DNA of 64,000 nucleotides from NCBI RefSeq assembly GCF_004193775.1, contig NC_041004.1, positions 4,549,309-4,613,308 on the forward strand, read 5' to 3'. Origin of the DNA: Glycine soja. Taxonomy: Eukaryota; Streptophyta; Magnoliopsida; Fabales; Fabaceae. The notes below the pieces were generated by a model, which was given only the letters and a program-made list of their open reading frames with translations, did no database searches and had not been told where the DNA came from. Positions 11,063-23,998 of the stretch are shown piece after piece. The translations under genes were made by a program, and so were the position numbers. The stretch's first letter is position 1. The number at the start of each line of letters is the position of its first letter.

Positions 11063-11948
11063 TTGGGAGAAGGCTATGGGACTATGTGTCTATGGGGTGC
11101 AGTGCAGGCAGAAGGGGCATGTGGGTGGTGCTTATTTGGGTAGTTGAGATGAATTCAGTGTAATAATGGATTGTGGTTGGGTAAGTTAAATGCTATAATT
11201 ACTATACTCTGAGGCAAGAAGTGAAGGGTAACCATAACCATGTGTCTAGATTTCAAAGGAAGTTGTAGTAATTCATTGAAGCAACATTGATATTTATGTG
11301 TACTGAACTGGAATTATATATATATATATATCAGTGTTACGTGTCAAGAAGTAAATCACTTTACCCATTTTCCATGCAGCCCCGGGTTTATCTATCTCCC
11401 AGACTCCAGATTCTGATGAACAACAACCTTCCATCCATTTTATCTTCCCAAAAATAATTTTTCTTCCTTTTCTTTTCTTTCTATAATTCTCTTTTCATCC
11501 ATTTCATCTGCCCAAAACTGAAGTGCAGGAGTAGATGAAATGGATAGAGATTCTATAAAAATATTTATTTTCTCTTTTAACTTAAAAAGAAACTCAGTAA
11601 AAAATGGAGATCGAGTTAGGAGACATAAAAAAAGAGAAAGTGTAGAGACAAAAGAAAGAGTGGGAACAGAGTGAGGGAAAAAAATCTATCCTCTAACTTC
11701 ACTTCATCTAGTTTCTTTTTAAAATTAATTATTTTTTCTTTTCTTTTATATATAAAGATTATTCTGATTAATTTTTTTTAGAGTTTTCAAGATAACGTAT
11801 TTAATCCAACCTCTTTTCAAAGAAAGAAAAATTAAAATAATTTCATCATGAAGGCATGGAGCTTGTGAGTTAAGTTTGCTTCTAAAACAAATTGTAAGTT
11901 TAAGTATTTTTTTTTTTAGAGATTGTAAGTTTAAGTACGTACTAGTAT
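11063..11948. other. Upstream region of the lipid transfer gene
   Basis: Promoter-side DNA of the lipid transfer gene followed by AT-rich sequence up to the copia insertion. A short (AT)n run lies at about 11317-11331. No gene was seen. The copia target site is about 1 kb upstream of the lipid transfer start codon. Confidence 0.5.
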
Positions 11949-11953
11949 ATTAT

Positions 11954-12180
11954 TGTTAAAAAGAACAATGACATACAAGTTTTAGAGAGAATGCTCTTTT
12001 TCTTAATCTTCAAATTCAACTACTACAGTTACAAAGTTACAATATATAGACCACTGCAGTTACAATATATTTAAAACTACTCCACATAACTACTTCATAT
12101 AACTACTCCACATAACTCCTATTTACAAGAAACTACCGCTAACTTCTTAACTTCTATTAACTTCTATTTACACGTCAACA
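11954..12180 (-). repeat. 3' LTR of the copia element
   Basis: The 227-bp LTR runs TGTTAAAAAG to CGTCAACA on the plus strand. By eye it differs from the other LTR at 11 positions (about 95% identity) with no indels. The two copies were identical when the element inserted, so this gives a rough age. Confidence 0.95.
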
Positions 12181-12214
12181 TTCCCTTCCTTAAACTAAAA
12201 AGAAAAACAAACAT

Positions 12215-13474
12215 TTAGTTTATAACTGACGCATCAACCATTTCCAGCATACTCCGTAATTTCAAGAATTGTTCTAACTTGAGAGGTTTTGTCATTATGT
12301 CTGCAACCTGTTCTTGAGAATTACAGTAACTCAACTCCACAATTTTGTCTCTGGTCAAATCTCTAAGAAAATGAAACCTTATATCAATATGTTTACTTCT
12401 GCCATGAAAAACAAAATTCTTTGATAGTTGTATAGTAGAATTATTGTCACATTGAATCAAAGTACTATTTTCCTCCTTATGACCAAGTTTCTCTAAAACT
12501 CTTCTCAACCAAATACACTGACAGACACAAAACGCAGCAGCTATGTACTCAGCCTCAGTAGTAGACAATGTTACTATAGGCTGTTTTTTAGAAGACCATG
12601 AAACTGCTCTAGAATCAAGTAAGAACGCAAAGCCAGAAGTGCTCATATGATCATCCAAATCACCAGCAAAATCACTGTCGGTGTAAGCCACCATATTTGT
12701 GCAACCATCCTTTTTGTAGAAAATTCCAAGCTCAGTTGTACCTTTCAAATATCTTAATATTCTTTTTGCTGCAAGCCAATGAGATTCAGTTGGGCAAGAC
12801 ATGAATATACTAATAAGACTCACTCCATACATCAAATCAGGTCGAGTTGCAGTCAAGTACATCAGACTGCCAACTACCTGTTTGAACAAAGTTTCATCAA
12901 CTTTGGTTCTTGCTTCATCCTTTGACAATTTCGTGCCTGGAACAATAGGATTCTTCACTGGATTGCTTTTATCCATTCTAAACCTTCCTAGAATTTCATG
13001 AGCATACTTTCTTTGACACACAAAATCCCATCTAAACTTTGTATTACTTCAATCCCGAAAAAATATCTCATCCTCCCCAAATCAGTCATGTCAAATTCCA
13101 ACATCATAGAATTCTTAAAATCATCATACATACTTTTATCATTTCTAGTATATATTAAATCATCAACATAAAGACTTACTATTAAAATTTTACCTACTTC
13201 CTTCGACTTTGTGAACAGTGTGTGTTCACATAAACACCTTTCAAAGCCTTCTCGAACAAAGTAAGCCTCTATCTTGCTATACCACGCCCTTGGTGCTTGC
13301 TTCAAGCCATACAATGCCTTTCTTAGCTTGTAAACTTTGCCTTCTTCACCTTTCTTCTCATATCCCAATGGTTGTTGCACAAAGATTTCTTCATTGAGTT
13401 CATCGTGAAGAAATGCACTCTTTACATCTAGTTGAAAAACATCCCAATTGTTTTGTGCTGGGCAAGTATTAATC
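12215..13474 (-). pseudogene. Copia reverse transcriptase C-terminal part and RNase H, frameshifted
   Basis: The first part (13474-12988) carries the reverse transcriptase core, including the catalytic YVDD box at 13170-13159 and the KALYGLKQAPRAWY block. The second (13021-12215) carries the thumb region, the KYAHEILGRF block and an RNase H domain with YTDSDFAGD and LSTTEAEYIAA. A one-base deletion in a T run at about 13021-13028 throws the two parts into different frames. A further frame change near 13465 separates this from the upstream integrase/RT frame. The final stop at 12215 lies 34 bases before the 3' LTR. Confidence 0.9.
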
Positions 13475-15035
13475 GAATGGTGTCAAGTCTAGCAACTGGA
13501 GCAAAAACTTCAGTATAATTAACTCCATACTGTTGTGCATACCCCTTCGCCACTAGCCTTGCTTTGTACTTGTCTACCTCTCCTTTCTCATTAAGTTTGG
13601 TCTTGAAAATCCACTTAACTCCAATTGGCTTCGCCCCATTCGGTAGAATAGTTAACTCCCAAGTCTTGTTCCTTTCTATTGACTCTATCTCTGCCATCAT
13701 TGCATCCCTCCACTTCTTACTCTTGACAACTTGTTCAAATGTAAGTGGGTCATCTTCAGTGAGCATTATCATAGCATTCAAACCATCTTCATCTGACAAA
13801 CCTTCACCTGTTACATAGTCTATTGCCCAAGATGGTGGTCCTCTTACCCTCTCTTCATTCAGAATTGGTGAATCATTTTCAGTTGATTCACTAGAAGAAA
13901 CACCAGTTTCACTTGAGTTTCTTGTATCAACATCACTGCCTTCTCCTTCAATGTTACCTTCTTCTTCATTGTTTTCTATTCCTTCTTCCATGTTATTCTC
14001 ATCACCATCATCGTTCCACTTTAAAACATCTGATCTGCATTCTTCATTACTTTTGCCCCAATTCCAGCATTCATCTTCTTGAAAAATCACATCCTTGCTA
14101 ATGATGATTTTCTTGGAAACTGGATCATATAATCTGTATGCCTTTGATTCATCACTTACTCCCAAGAAAACACACTTCTTGCTTTTTTCATCTAATTTGC
14201 TTCTCTTCTGGTCTGGGACATGTGCATGAGCTACACACCCAAAAACTCGAAAATAATCAACCATTGGCTTCACATTGCTCCATGCCTCTTCTGGAGTTTT
14301 GTTCTGCACAACCACAGTAGGACATCTATTGAGGATATGCACACTCCATTTTACAGCTTCGGGCCAAAACATTTTAGGAACCTGCTTCTCAGCTAACATA
14401 GAACACACCATGTTCATTATCGTTCTATTTTTCCTCTCTGCAACTTCGTTTTGTTGAGGAGTATAGGCTGCAGTCAATTGTCTACTAATGCATTGATTTT
14501 TGCAAAATTCTACAAATTCATTTGAGGTAAATTCACCACCTCTATCTGTCCTCAAAGAAGCAATATATGCACCAATCTCCTTTTCAACATGAGCTTTAAA
14601 ATTTCTAAACATGGAAAAAGCTTCTGATTTTTCATGTAAGAAATAAATCCAAGTTTTACGAGTGAAATCATCAATAAAACTTAGGATGTACCTCTTGTTG
14701 CTATTTGATTCTGGTTTAATAGGCTCGCATATGTCTGCATGCACAAGTTGTAATTTGTTTGATGCTTTCCATAAACTCTTCTAAGGCATAGAGTTTCTGT
14801 GTTGCTTTCCAGTTAAACATTCTATGCATATCTTCTTTGGAATCTTGATCGGAGGCAACCCAATTACCATCTTCTTATCAAAAAGTGTCATCAATCCGTT
14901 ATAGCCTAAGTGACCAAACCGGCAATGCCAAAGATGAGATTCATTTTCTGATACAATTTGGAAACACGAAGAAGCTTTTGGTATCATGGTAGCCAACACA
15001 GAAAACATTCTATTTCCACTCATATCTGACTGCAT
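13428..15035 (-). pseudogene. Copia integrase and N-terminal reverse transcriptase, with in-frame stop
   Basis: The zinc-binding HHCC region (HCRFGHLG ... CIECLTGKQ) lies at about 14960-14790. It is followed by an in-frame TAG at 14783-14781. The integrase core then resumes in the same frame, with the three catalytic acidic residues visible in HADIC, TDRGGEF and AERKNRT. A Glu- and Ser-rich linker follows, then the start of reverse transcriptase (WIFKTKLNEKGEVDKYKARL). The frame closes at 13428 after a shift near 13465. Confidence 0.9.
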
Positions 15036-15037
15036 AA

Positions 15038-16065
15038 TTAATCCTTTCTCAGAATGATATACCCTACACTTCCCATGTTGAATTGAATCAAAATAGTTAA
15101 GCCTTTTTCTTGAAGTTTCCCTATGCTCAATAGATTATTCTTAAGTTTAGGAACATAATAGACACCAGAAATTGCCTGAGTAAATCCATTCACTTGCATA
15201 CGAATGATACCTTTTCCCACAACAACCATTTTGGTGTTATTGCCAAGTTTTACAGTTTGGCTAAAGCTTTCATCCAGTTCTGAGAACCACTCCTTGTTTC
15301 CAGTCATATGATTGCTGCAACCGGAGTCAAGGAACCACACTTCTTCCATTTTGTCTTGCTCCAATTCAACATAAGACATTAATAACAATTCTTCATCTTT
15401 TTCCTTCTCTAATTCAACATAATTGGCATTTTTCTCCCAATCAGGACATTCATATTGATAGCGTCCTAACTTGTGACATTTGAAACATTCAATAACAGCT
15501 TTATTGAATGATTGTCTTCCCCTTCCTCGACCTCCTCTGAATGAACCATTACCTCTACCTCTACCTCTACCTCTTCCTCTACTTGCTTTGTCTTCGTGGG
15601 AGATCTTCAGAACCTGCTTTTCTTTTCCACGACTTCTCATCCTCTGCTCATGAACAAGAAGACTACTTTGCAACTCATCAATAGTCATCATGTCTAAGTT
15701 GTTGGATTCTTCAATTGAGCATACCACATAATCAAATTTTGAGATCATTGATCTCAAAATCTTTGCAATAATCACTATTTCACTCATACTTTCACCATGA
15801 GCCTTCATTTTGTTGGCTATGGTTAAAGTACGAGAAAAATATGCATTCACTGTTTCTCCTTCCTTCATTTGAAGAATCTCAAAATCTTTGCGTAAAGCTT
15901 GCAGTTGAGCCCTTTTGACCCTGGTTGAACCTTGAAATTTTTGCTTTATTGAATCCCATATATTTTTTGTCGTGTCCCTCTTGAGGATTGTTTTAAGGAC
16001 TTCACGATCTATTGCCTGGAAAAAATAATTCTTAACCTTTAAGTTCTTCAACTTCTGATACCAAT
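15038..16065 (-). pseudogene. Copia gag and protease, 5'-deleted
   Basis: The open frame runs without a proper start from the primer-binding site straight into the middle of gag (AIDREVLKTIL, then KFQGSTRVKRAQLQ). The usual N-terminal gag region of roughly 80-90 residues is missing. A Gly/Arg-rich stretch and a CCHC zinc knuckle follow (15487-15446), but the zinc-binding His is replaced by Arg (codon CGC at 15463-15461). The protease motif LDSGCSNHMTG is present. A 5-base tandem duplication at about 15078-15088 shifts the frame just before the integrase. Confidence 0.88.
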
Positions 16066-16292
16066 TGTTAAAAAGAACAATGACATACAAGTTTTAGAGA
16101 GAATGCTCTTTTTCTTAATCTTCAAATTCATCTACTACAGTTACAAAGTTACAATATATAGACTAGTGCAGTTACAATATATTTAAAACTACACCACATA
16201 ATTACTCCATATAACTACTTCACATAACTCCTATTTACAAGAAACTATCACTAACTTCTTAACTTCTATTAACTTTTATTTAGACGTCAACA
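16066..16292 (-). repeat. 5' LTR of the copia element
   Basis: 227 bp, TG...CA. It matches the LTR at 11954-12180 in length and at all but about 11 positions. The adjacent ATTAT at 16293-16297 is the target duplication. Confidence 0.95.
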
Positions 16293-19200
16293 ATTATAAA
16301 TGAGTTGAAGCAGTATATATCTCTTTTGCTTTCTGAAGGCAAAACAATTTTATTGAATTAGGAGATGCAAAACCCATGCCAACCCATGCTGAAATTCGGT
16401 AAATACAATAGATGTTACAACCAATTCAAATAACGAGAACTTAATGAGTTGATTTGTCTGTGTCTTGCTTTTACTGTTATATAGAAAGTTATTCCACATA
16501 TTACTTAAAGTAAAAGAGATAATAGTGGATTTATTTTTATCTATTGTTGAATCTTTTTCTTAACTCGAATAATTTGATAAGTTAATGATTTTTTTTTTCA
16601 AAATACGATTAACTAATATATTAATTAATTGATTATAATAATTAGATCGGATTTTGCAATTTTTTTTCTGCACCTCACCGTGACATGAGTGTGAAATGAG
16701 GAACATAGAATCAGTAAACAACCAGTATATGCTTCAGTCATGAATTTAATTGTCATCAGTCTCTTGTCTTTCGCGCAAACTTTTTCCAAGATTGTATGGT
16801 GTAGATGGAAACTTAATCTGTTGTTGTATTTCTCGAAATGTTCCATCAGCCGCAAGTTCCATCTCTTTTCTTTTTTTATTAATTCAACAGGAACAATTAT
16901 ATAGCTATGAAGAGGTTTTAACTAAGTTGGTTCAATAATATGTGTGAACATGAACGGACTCAGACTCCTATGGGAGGGGCCCAAGTATGAAATTTACTAA
17001 ATAAATATTTTTTATTCTACAAAGATATTTCAATAAATATATATGTATCAGTTTTCACATAAACTATTAGTTATTATATATTTCCAAATATTTATTACAT
17101 AAATAATTTATCAAAACATCTCTTTTACATGACAAAAAAATATTTATGGTTGAATTTATATTCAATTTTTTTAGTATTTTTAAAATAAATATTTTCAAAA
17201 TAAGAATTAGTATAACAAGCATTATTTTCACACATTAATATTATTTTAACTAAAAATGAATAAGCTAAGTAAACTGTTTTAAACAAATTCTCTTTTATTT
17301 TTCCAAATTTTACAAATCAATGTGTTTAGATATGTGAACTCAATTTAAATAGAACGTTAGCAACTCAAACAATGACAAATTAAAGGAGGAGAAAAAAAAG
17401 AGAAATAATTGTGATAGAAAAAGAAAAAAAAATTGCATGGTTTGAAATTTAAGGTGTCAATATTTTATATAAGTGTACATAAGTTTGTCAAGAATTAATA
17501 AACAAAACATTTGATATTCAAATTAATATAAATGAAAGACTAGTAAAGTCATTTGATTGAAAATGAAACAATTTATTATCTTTAAAATAGTAATAACAAA
17601 TCATAAAAGAAATGATTAATAAAAGAAAAAATAAATGATTATTAAAAGAAAAAATAAATGATATTCCAGTAGTTTATTGAAAAGAGAAAAAAAAATATTC
17701 CAATAAAGACAATACAAAATGAAATAAAATATGTATCTAAAAAATAAAGTGAAATATCATTATCTTTACAATGTCACTTATTAAAGAATAATAAAATATT
17801 ATCAAAATTAAGTAAAAGATAAATAACACTCAAGTGTTCTAATCCCTAAATTCAAACCCGTCAAATAAAATTCATTACTAAAACATTAAAATATCATTTA
17901 TAGTAAAAAAATAAGATTACATTTTTTTTATCTAAAGAAGTGGATAGAATTTTTAAATAGCACACTTTTACTATTTGATCTATATTCTTTTAATCTTTTA
18001 TTTTTTTTATCTTTTTCTTTATGTGATCTAAAAATGAAAATTCACTGTAAGTAAAAAATAATTATACTTATATACTTATTTTTTCCATCATATTATTTAT
18101 TGCATCTGATGGTTTGTGATATTGACAATGACATTAACTTTGGTGTTTTTTTCTGCACTTTTGGAATTGCTTCCTACACTTTCAATGTTGTTTTCAGAAT
18201 GACCAGAAGTAATACAAGAAGTGCAGGAAGTAATTCAGTGAATGCAAAAAAGCAATTGTCCAACTTAGATTGGGAAAATTTGCCTCAACAATTTGGTTTT
18301 CTCCTTTTATGCTATTCATTCAATTGGGCCACCTTAAGTCCGTTTTCCCAATAAAATAGCATACAAGCATTAAAAAATAAAATAAAAATGACTTACTAAA
18401 CGCACCCCATATTTTAAAAACTCTAAAATTACCTTATTACCCCGAATCCCATCACCCCACCCCTTCTTTTCTGATTTCACTAACCCCCTTGCATCCACTC
18501 TCCCCTCACCTTCTCCTCTTCATTTCTCTTCTTTTCCCTTCCCTCTTCATTTTTTATTTATTTTAGTTCATTGTTTAAATGTTGCATGCTAATACCGAAC
18601 CGTGTTTCTGTGACTGTGGGATATATTGGGAATACACCCCGAATTCAAATTTAAACATGTTTCTATTTTGTATTGGTGATCAATGGAAATGTGTTTCCAT
18701 GGGAGGTATTTTTGTCCAAAAAATTAAACAAGAGCAAGGTGCATTTAGAAAAGAGGGGTACATTTAACAATGCCAAAAACCAACTTTTATGATGGATTAT
18801 GTAAGCCCAATTTCAATAAACTGAATAAAAAATAATACAAAAAAAATGTAAAATACTGAAATATAAACTGTAGAGTGTCAAGTTGAATAATCAAGATAGA
18901 AAGATAAAATAAATGGTAGCCGAAGGTTAGAGGTCATTTTTCCATATCATTTTATCTTATTTTTATAAATAAATTGAAATTATTATTGTATTTTATTTTT
19001 CCTTTTTTGTTCAAATTAAAATAATGACACGTCTGAATAAAAAGTATGACTCCAATTAGTTGTTAACTTTTGTGTTACATGTAAATCCACATCTAATAAA
19101 TTTTTAGCTCACCGTGATATATCATGTAATGGATTAATGTGTTTGCATTTTTTTAACAAAATAAGAAACATAAACAAAACTCGAATTATAAAAAAAAAAA

Positions 19201-19455
19201 ACTAAAACTAGGTTACGTTTGTTAAGCAATACTGTACGAAACAAAGAAAACAACAAAGGATAATATTTGAGCTACATGATAATTTTTTATCAGGTGTATT
19301 TTCATATTAACAATGGACAACATAAACATTATAATATAAAATTTACTAAAATATCCTTTTTAATATCAATTATCTTAATATAATAATAATAATTATTATT
19401 ATTATATTTTATGAGGATTTAAAATACAGACTACATACAAGCAAACTAGCCAGTC

Positions 19456-19659
19456 GATAATGTAAATTTAAAATACATGATATGATAGAATTATTATAAC
19501 TAATAGATAATGTGAATTTAAAATAAATGACATGATAAAGTTATTGTACCTAATAGATAATTTGAATTTGAAATACATATTATGATAAAGGATTATTATA
19601 GTTAATAGATAATGTGAATTCGAAATACTTGATAAAATGTGATTATTCCGTAGCTAACA
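19456..19659 (+). repeat. Minisatellite, four units of about 50 bp
   Basis: Units begin at 19456, 19506, 19556 and 19608, each starting GATAAT(G/T)T(A/G)AATT. They continue with a TGATA(A/G)A-type block and a TAATA-type end. Unit lengths are 50, 50, 52 and about 52 bases, and the last is the most diverged. Confidence 0.85.
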
Positions 19660-19990
19660 AATAATGGGATATGTATGTCTTTTGAATACTTTGTACCTAA
19701 GATCAACCATTGTCCCATGATTTTTTGAGTACCAAGAAATTAAATATTTGCCAAATTCTTGTTTGATTAATTTGTGTTGTCTCATGAACTTTTTTCAAAT
19801 TAAATGTAGAACAAAAATATTTATCCTATCTTATACCATAAATTTTAGCAAATAAAATGGACCCATAGTATGATAATAAAGAACAAAAATATATGTAAAA
19901 TTCAGTATGAAATGATATTTTCATTGATGATAGTGATACTAATAGAGCTAGATCATTTTTGTTGAGGATCCAAATAAAAATTAAACTAAA

Positions 19991-19991
19991 T

Positions 19992-20056
<65 letters not shown>
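19991..20056 (+). repeat. Compound (CA)n(TA)n microsatellite
   Basis: About six CA units run directly into about 27 TA units. Confidence 0.95.
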
Positions 20057-20060
<4 letters not shown>

Positions 20061-22225
20061 CTGAATATTAATTTGAAAAATAATCAAGTAAATTAAAATA
20101 TTAAAAAAATGTAATGGGTCCCTACGCTCTTACCTAAACCTTATAAAACCAAAATAAGGATGGGAATGTGTTTAAATTTAAACATGTCTTTTTAAATCCT
20201 AACACATCTTGTTTTCTACAAGGATAAAGATGAGAAGAGTTAAATTCACTCTCGACCCGCCTGGTTGTCTTTTTTATCTTATACATTGATAATTATGTGT
20301 GGGATGTTTTTTGGAACACTAAAATTGAATGATAGATTATAATATAAGACTAAAATTGAAGAAAAATGTGATATATTTTTTAAAATTTATTAAAACTGTT
20401 GTTTATTTGTTTAATGTAATATTAATAAAACATATCATTTTTAATGAATTTATTTATTTTTTATATTCAAATACTTAAATATAAGAATATAAGAAGGCCT
20501 TATTTACAGACTCGGTAGGGCTCACAAAATCTCTGACCTGTGCTTTTCCATTTAGAGGATGAAACAATTGCTCATTTAATGTTTACAAATTCACTTATGT
20601 AATATATGTGAAGATATATTGTTATAAAGTGAATTGGGGTCCAAGTGGCAATGTCTATGGTCCCTAATAAAGTCCATTTTCTTACAGCATAGTGGTGGGT
20701 TCTATGGCAAGAAAATGAAGACAGCAAGCATGGTGGTTTATTTTGTTTATTTGTTGAATTTGATTAAATTTAGAGCTTACCCTTAGTTGTGCAATAGAAT
20801 GAAGGAATTTTTCTTTCCCTATTATTATGAATGGTCCAATGGAGTACGTGTCTGAAAAGTCTGTAGGTCAATAATTTTGCAAGGATGCATGTACTCTGGC
20901 TTTTATCAATTGTTGTATGCAGTGGGTAGATAAATTAATTAATTTTATAAGTTGTAGGAATTGACAGACTATTAATGTTGGTCATGTATAAGAGTTGGGT
21001 TTAGTACAACTTATAATATATAACTCCATATAAAATTTCTTTGGCTGACAAAAGAAAAAAAGAAAAACTATTTACATATCTAGCTAGCTAGCAAACACAT
21101 GTGAACACTTTTCAAAAAAGAAACTTCATAAAGAATTAAAGACTGGAAAAAACTTAATTACTGCATCTATTTGAGGTGAAATATCTAAGGCATGATAACA
21201 TTTGGTACTCCCTTGATAATTTCATAGTTACAATGCCCGACTCTCAGAATTTCTCTTCTTTCCATTCATTCAAACCAAACAATTTCAGAATACTATTTTT
21301 CAGAAATTTCCTTTTTATAATATCTCAAACCAATCAATTCAAAATTATTTCACCTTATTTTTATTTATTTATTTCTTCTGTATTCTTAGCTGATTTTGTA
21401 ATGCGTTGAGGGGTGGTCTGGTTTTTTTAAAGTATGTGTTTTTTTAAACGCGTGTGATGTCGTATTATAGATATCAAGGGACCTAGGTTGAAAATTTTGC
21501 CTGTTTTTGTCCTTTTATGATTGATTTTCGTCTGTTTCTGTCTTGGACTATTGTAATCAGTTTTGGCACTTTTTGTGTGAATATTTTGACTATCTATTAG
21601 GCTTTTATCAATAAGAATCCTTTTTCTTTAACAAAAGACAGAGTAGTTTAATTAGGTTTTTCAATAGACAGGCCATTCGATTTTGTGTGAATGGAGAAAA
21701 GGAAAATCTAAAAAATATTTTTTTATTGTTTAAAAGTTTTTATTTAGTTAAAGAAAAAAATAAAAAGAAAAGAAATCCTTACTTAATTTTCTTTATTCTA
21801 TAAAAAAATAGTTATTGATGTACGTATACAATATCACCTAAAATATCTTTTTTAATGTTTGAATAATGAAAGTGATTAAATTAGCAAAGATATGTATGCA
21901 GTCTAGTACACTTTCGACTTTTCATTGACGATATGTTTGACAATTCCATAGTGAATATCTGAGAAAGGCCTTCAACCACCGTACCAAATCACCATTAAAA
22001 TTTGAAAGCGAGACAATTCTAATTATATAGTAACATTTTAGGACTCGTTATTCACATGGTGATTTTTTATTTATTTTTTTTGGCATTTTAATTCTCAGGT
22101 TTAGCAAATTATATTATATGATTTGACTCAAAAATGCCACAGCAAAGAACGGTGTAAAAGTAGACGAAAAAAATGTGGAGATATAGTAACATTTTTGAAG
22201 GCCAGTTAATTAATAACTTGTTTTG

Positions 22226-22227
<2 letters not shown>

Positions 22228-22272
<45 letters not shown>
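22228..22272 (+). repeat. (AT)n microsatellite
   Basis: About 22 uninterrupted AT units in intergenic DNA. Confidence 0.95.
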
Positions 22273-22275
<3 letters not shown>

Positions 22276-23611
22276 CGTATATCAAATGCTTGCTATTTTT
22301 AGATAATTAATAATTATTTTTTCTAAAATAAAAATCCTTTACATAAGTATAAGTGAAATATATATATCACACAATCATAATTACTTAATTTTTTTTTATT
22401 GCAGTAAAACCTTTAAGCAGTAATCTATATAATAAAACAATCTTCAAATAATATTTGAAATAAGTGACATTTATAATTCACTTATAATTTCAGTAAAAAA
22501 AAAAATCTAGAAGTGATGAGCCTATAATGTAAAACTGTTGTTTTTAATCAATCAATTAATCAAATTAAATTATTACCAATCGAGTATTTTTTTTTTTTTT
22601 GAACCATAGTATCTTTCTTTTGAATGCTATTGAACCTAGCTAATTATAGAGAAGTGATGAATGACATCAATCAATCCAAAAAAGAGCAACTAGACAAAGT
22701 AGGGAGAAACCCATGAAAAAGTAGATATAACTATGTGTAACTCATTCAAGGAAACAAGAGCGCAACATATAATTAAAAGCTAGCTATCCAATACAAATCT
22801 CTCGTACAAGAGGAGAGGGGCATATAAGTGTAGCCCTCGATTTTATTCTTAATATTAATAATAATGCTACTGATATGCTAGTAAGTAGTTTCCAGTTTCC
22901 TGCATCCGTGACTTTCTTTTCAAACCTTGATGCTGCAAATTGTAACCAACAAATGAATCGAGACAATGAACACTCTCAAATAAAACATAGCTAAGTCTAC
23001 CTGTTTAATATATAGTTTGCATGGTGAGCTGAAATAGGTTTATAGTAGTGATGAATTGATATCAAAACACAAAAAAAGCATACTTTCGTAGTATTGAAAT
23101 TCAATTATTAAAAAGAATGTCAAGTGACTCGAGCATGACTCAACGGAAAATAATGAGATAAAACTATTCAAATTATGTGAAATGTAATCATTTTTTTATA
23201 TTAAAAATGTTGTTTTAGTTTCTGTACCTTTGGTCAAACGCAGTCAAAGTTGTTATACTTTCATATTGATAAATTTGAACGCAATTTTTTAAAAATTGTG
23301 TAAATTTAGTTCATTTCTAAGAATTCATCATTTTTTATGTTTTTAATGTTAAAAGGAACTAAACCGTTATATTTTTACTTTTTTAAAAAAAATTTACTTA
23401 CAACATTTGATCAAAAGTATAACGACTAAAAACAGTTTTTTTCCTTCTATCCATGAGGGAAAAAATGATAAAATTCAGCTACCACATAAAAAAATAGTCA
23501 AAATCATTGCATAGAAATCTCTCATATATCATACAATAATTTCTTTAACAACCAAAGAGAGTATAACAAGAGTGGAAGATATGATATATAAAATGAAGTT
23601 AATATATATTC

Positions 23612-23887
23612 TTACATGATCATGTAGGGGATGCTGACGCCACATTTGCCTTGCCGGGAAGCGAGACGGCGTTGTTGGCGGTCGGTGGTGGTCTTGGCGG
23701 CGGCGTTGAGGCTCTTCACTCAGCTGTAGCATGGCGCCGGCGGTGATCCTCCCTTCTGGATGTAACCGATGCATGGGGCCAGGGAGCTCGTCACATGCCC
23801 GCACGTGATAGCAGCATGTGCCATGGGTGCACTCACCACAACCATGCACAACAATGAAGCCAAAAATGCAACCTTGAGGCTAGCCAT
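23612..23887 (-). pseudogene. Non-specific lipid transfer protein pseudogene
   Basis: From ATG at 23887 the frame encodes a good signal peptide ([13 protein letters not shown] ... APMAHA) and the start of a type-1 nsLTP with C-X9-C. Several lesions follow. The second Cys of the CC pair is Tyr (TAC), and two codons later there is an in-frame TGA. A deletion after the DRQ-type block removes the region with the CXC motif, and a 5-base duplication (GGCAAGGCAA) shifts the frame before the CGVSIPY block. A stop after IPYMIM lies just past the place where the family ending with its last Cys should be. The open frame from an internal ATG at 23849 is an out-of-frame shadow. It is a relative of, but not a recent copy of, the intact gene at 10036-10927. 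Confidence 0.88.
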
Positions 23888-23998
23888 GAAAAACCGAAGA
23901 AAATGGTACGTGTGTGTGTTTTAGAGTTTGGTTGTTTAATTATGGCTTAGGTGATATTGGTTCACTTGGTGTGAGTATGAGTGGTGCTGGGTGTAGGG

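Larger units (their letters stand above)
11954..16292 (-). mobile_element. Ty1/copia LTR retrotransposon, degenerate
   Basis: A 4339-bp element with 227-bp LTRs at both ends, each beginning TG and ending CA, flanked by the 5-bp target duplication ATTAT (11949-11953 and 16293-16297). Read on the minus strand, the primer-binding site TGGTATCAGAAG (16063-16052) lies 2 bases inside the 5' LTR and matches the usual initiator Met-tRNA site. A purine tract AAGGAAGGGAA (12191-12181) abuts the 3' LTR. Domain order is gag, protease, integrase, reverse transcriptase, RNase H, which defines copia. Coding is broken by two clear frameshifts, a third near 13465, and one stop. The start of gag is missing, so the copy cannot be autonomous. 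Confidence 0.97.
16298..23600. other. Long AT-rich intergenic region
   Basis: About 7.3 kb without a supportable gene. The open frames are short and lack domains. It contains a 50-bp minisatellite (19456-19659) and (CA)n(TA)n and (AT)n microsatellites (19991-20056, 22228-22272). A small patch at about 18190-18290 reads as a plausible peptide, but there is no splice or family support. Confidence 0.55.

Noticed and set aside
10797..11147. 116-codon open frame opposite the nsLTP gene
   Set aside because: It is antisense to the nsLTP coding sequence and leader and has no domain.
13913..14457. Several open frames of about 60 codons on the plus strand inside the copia element
   Set aside because: They are shadows of the minus-strand integrase and linker region.
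23529..23849. 106-codon frame starting [10 protein letters not shown]
   Set aside because: It is an out-of-frame reading of the nsLTP pseudogene. Its Cys- and His-rich look comes from the frame, not from a metal-binding protein.
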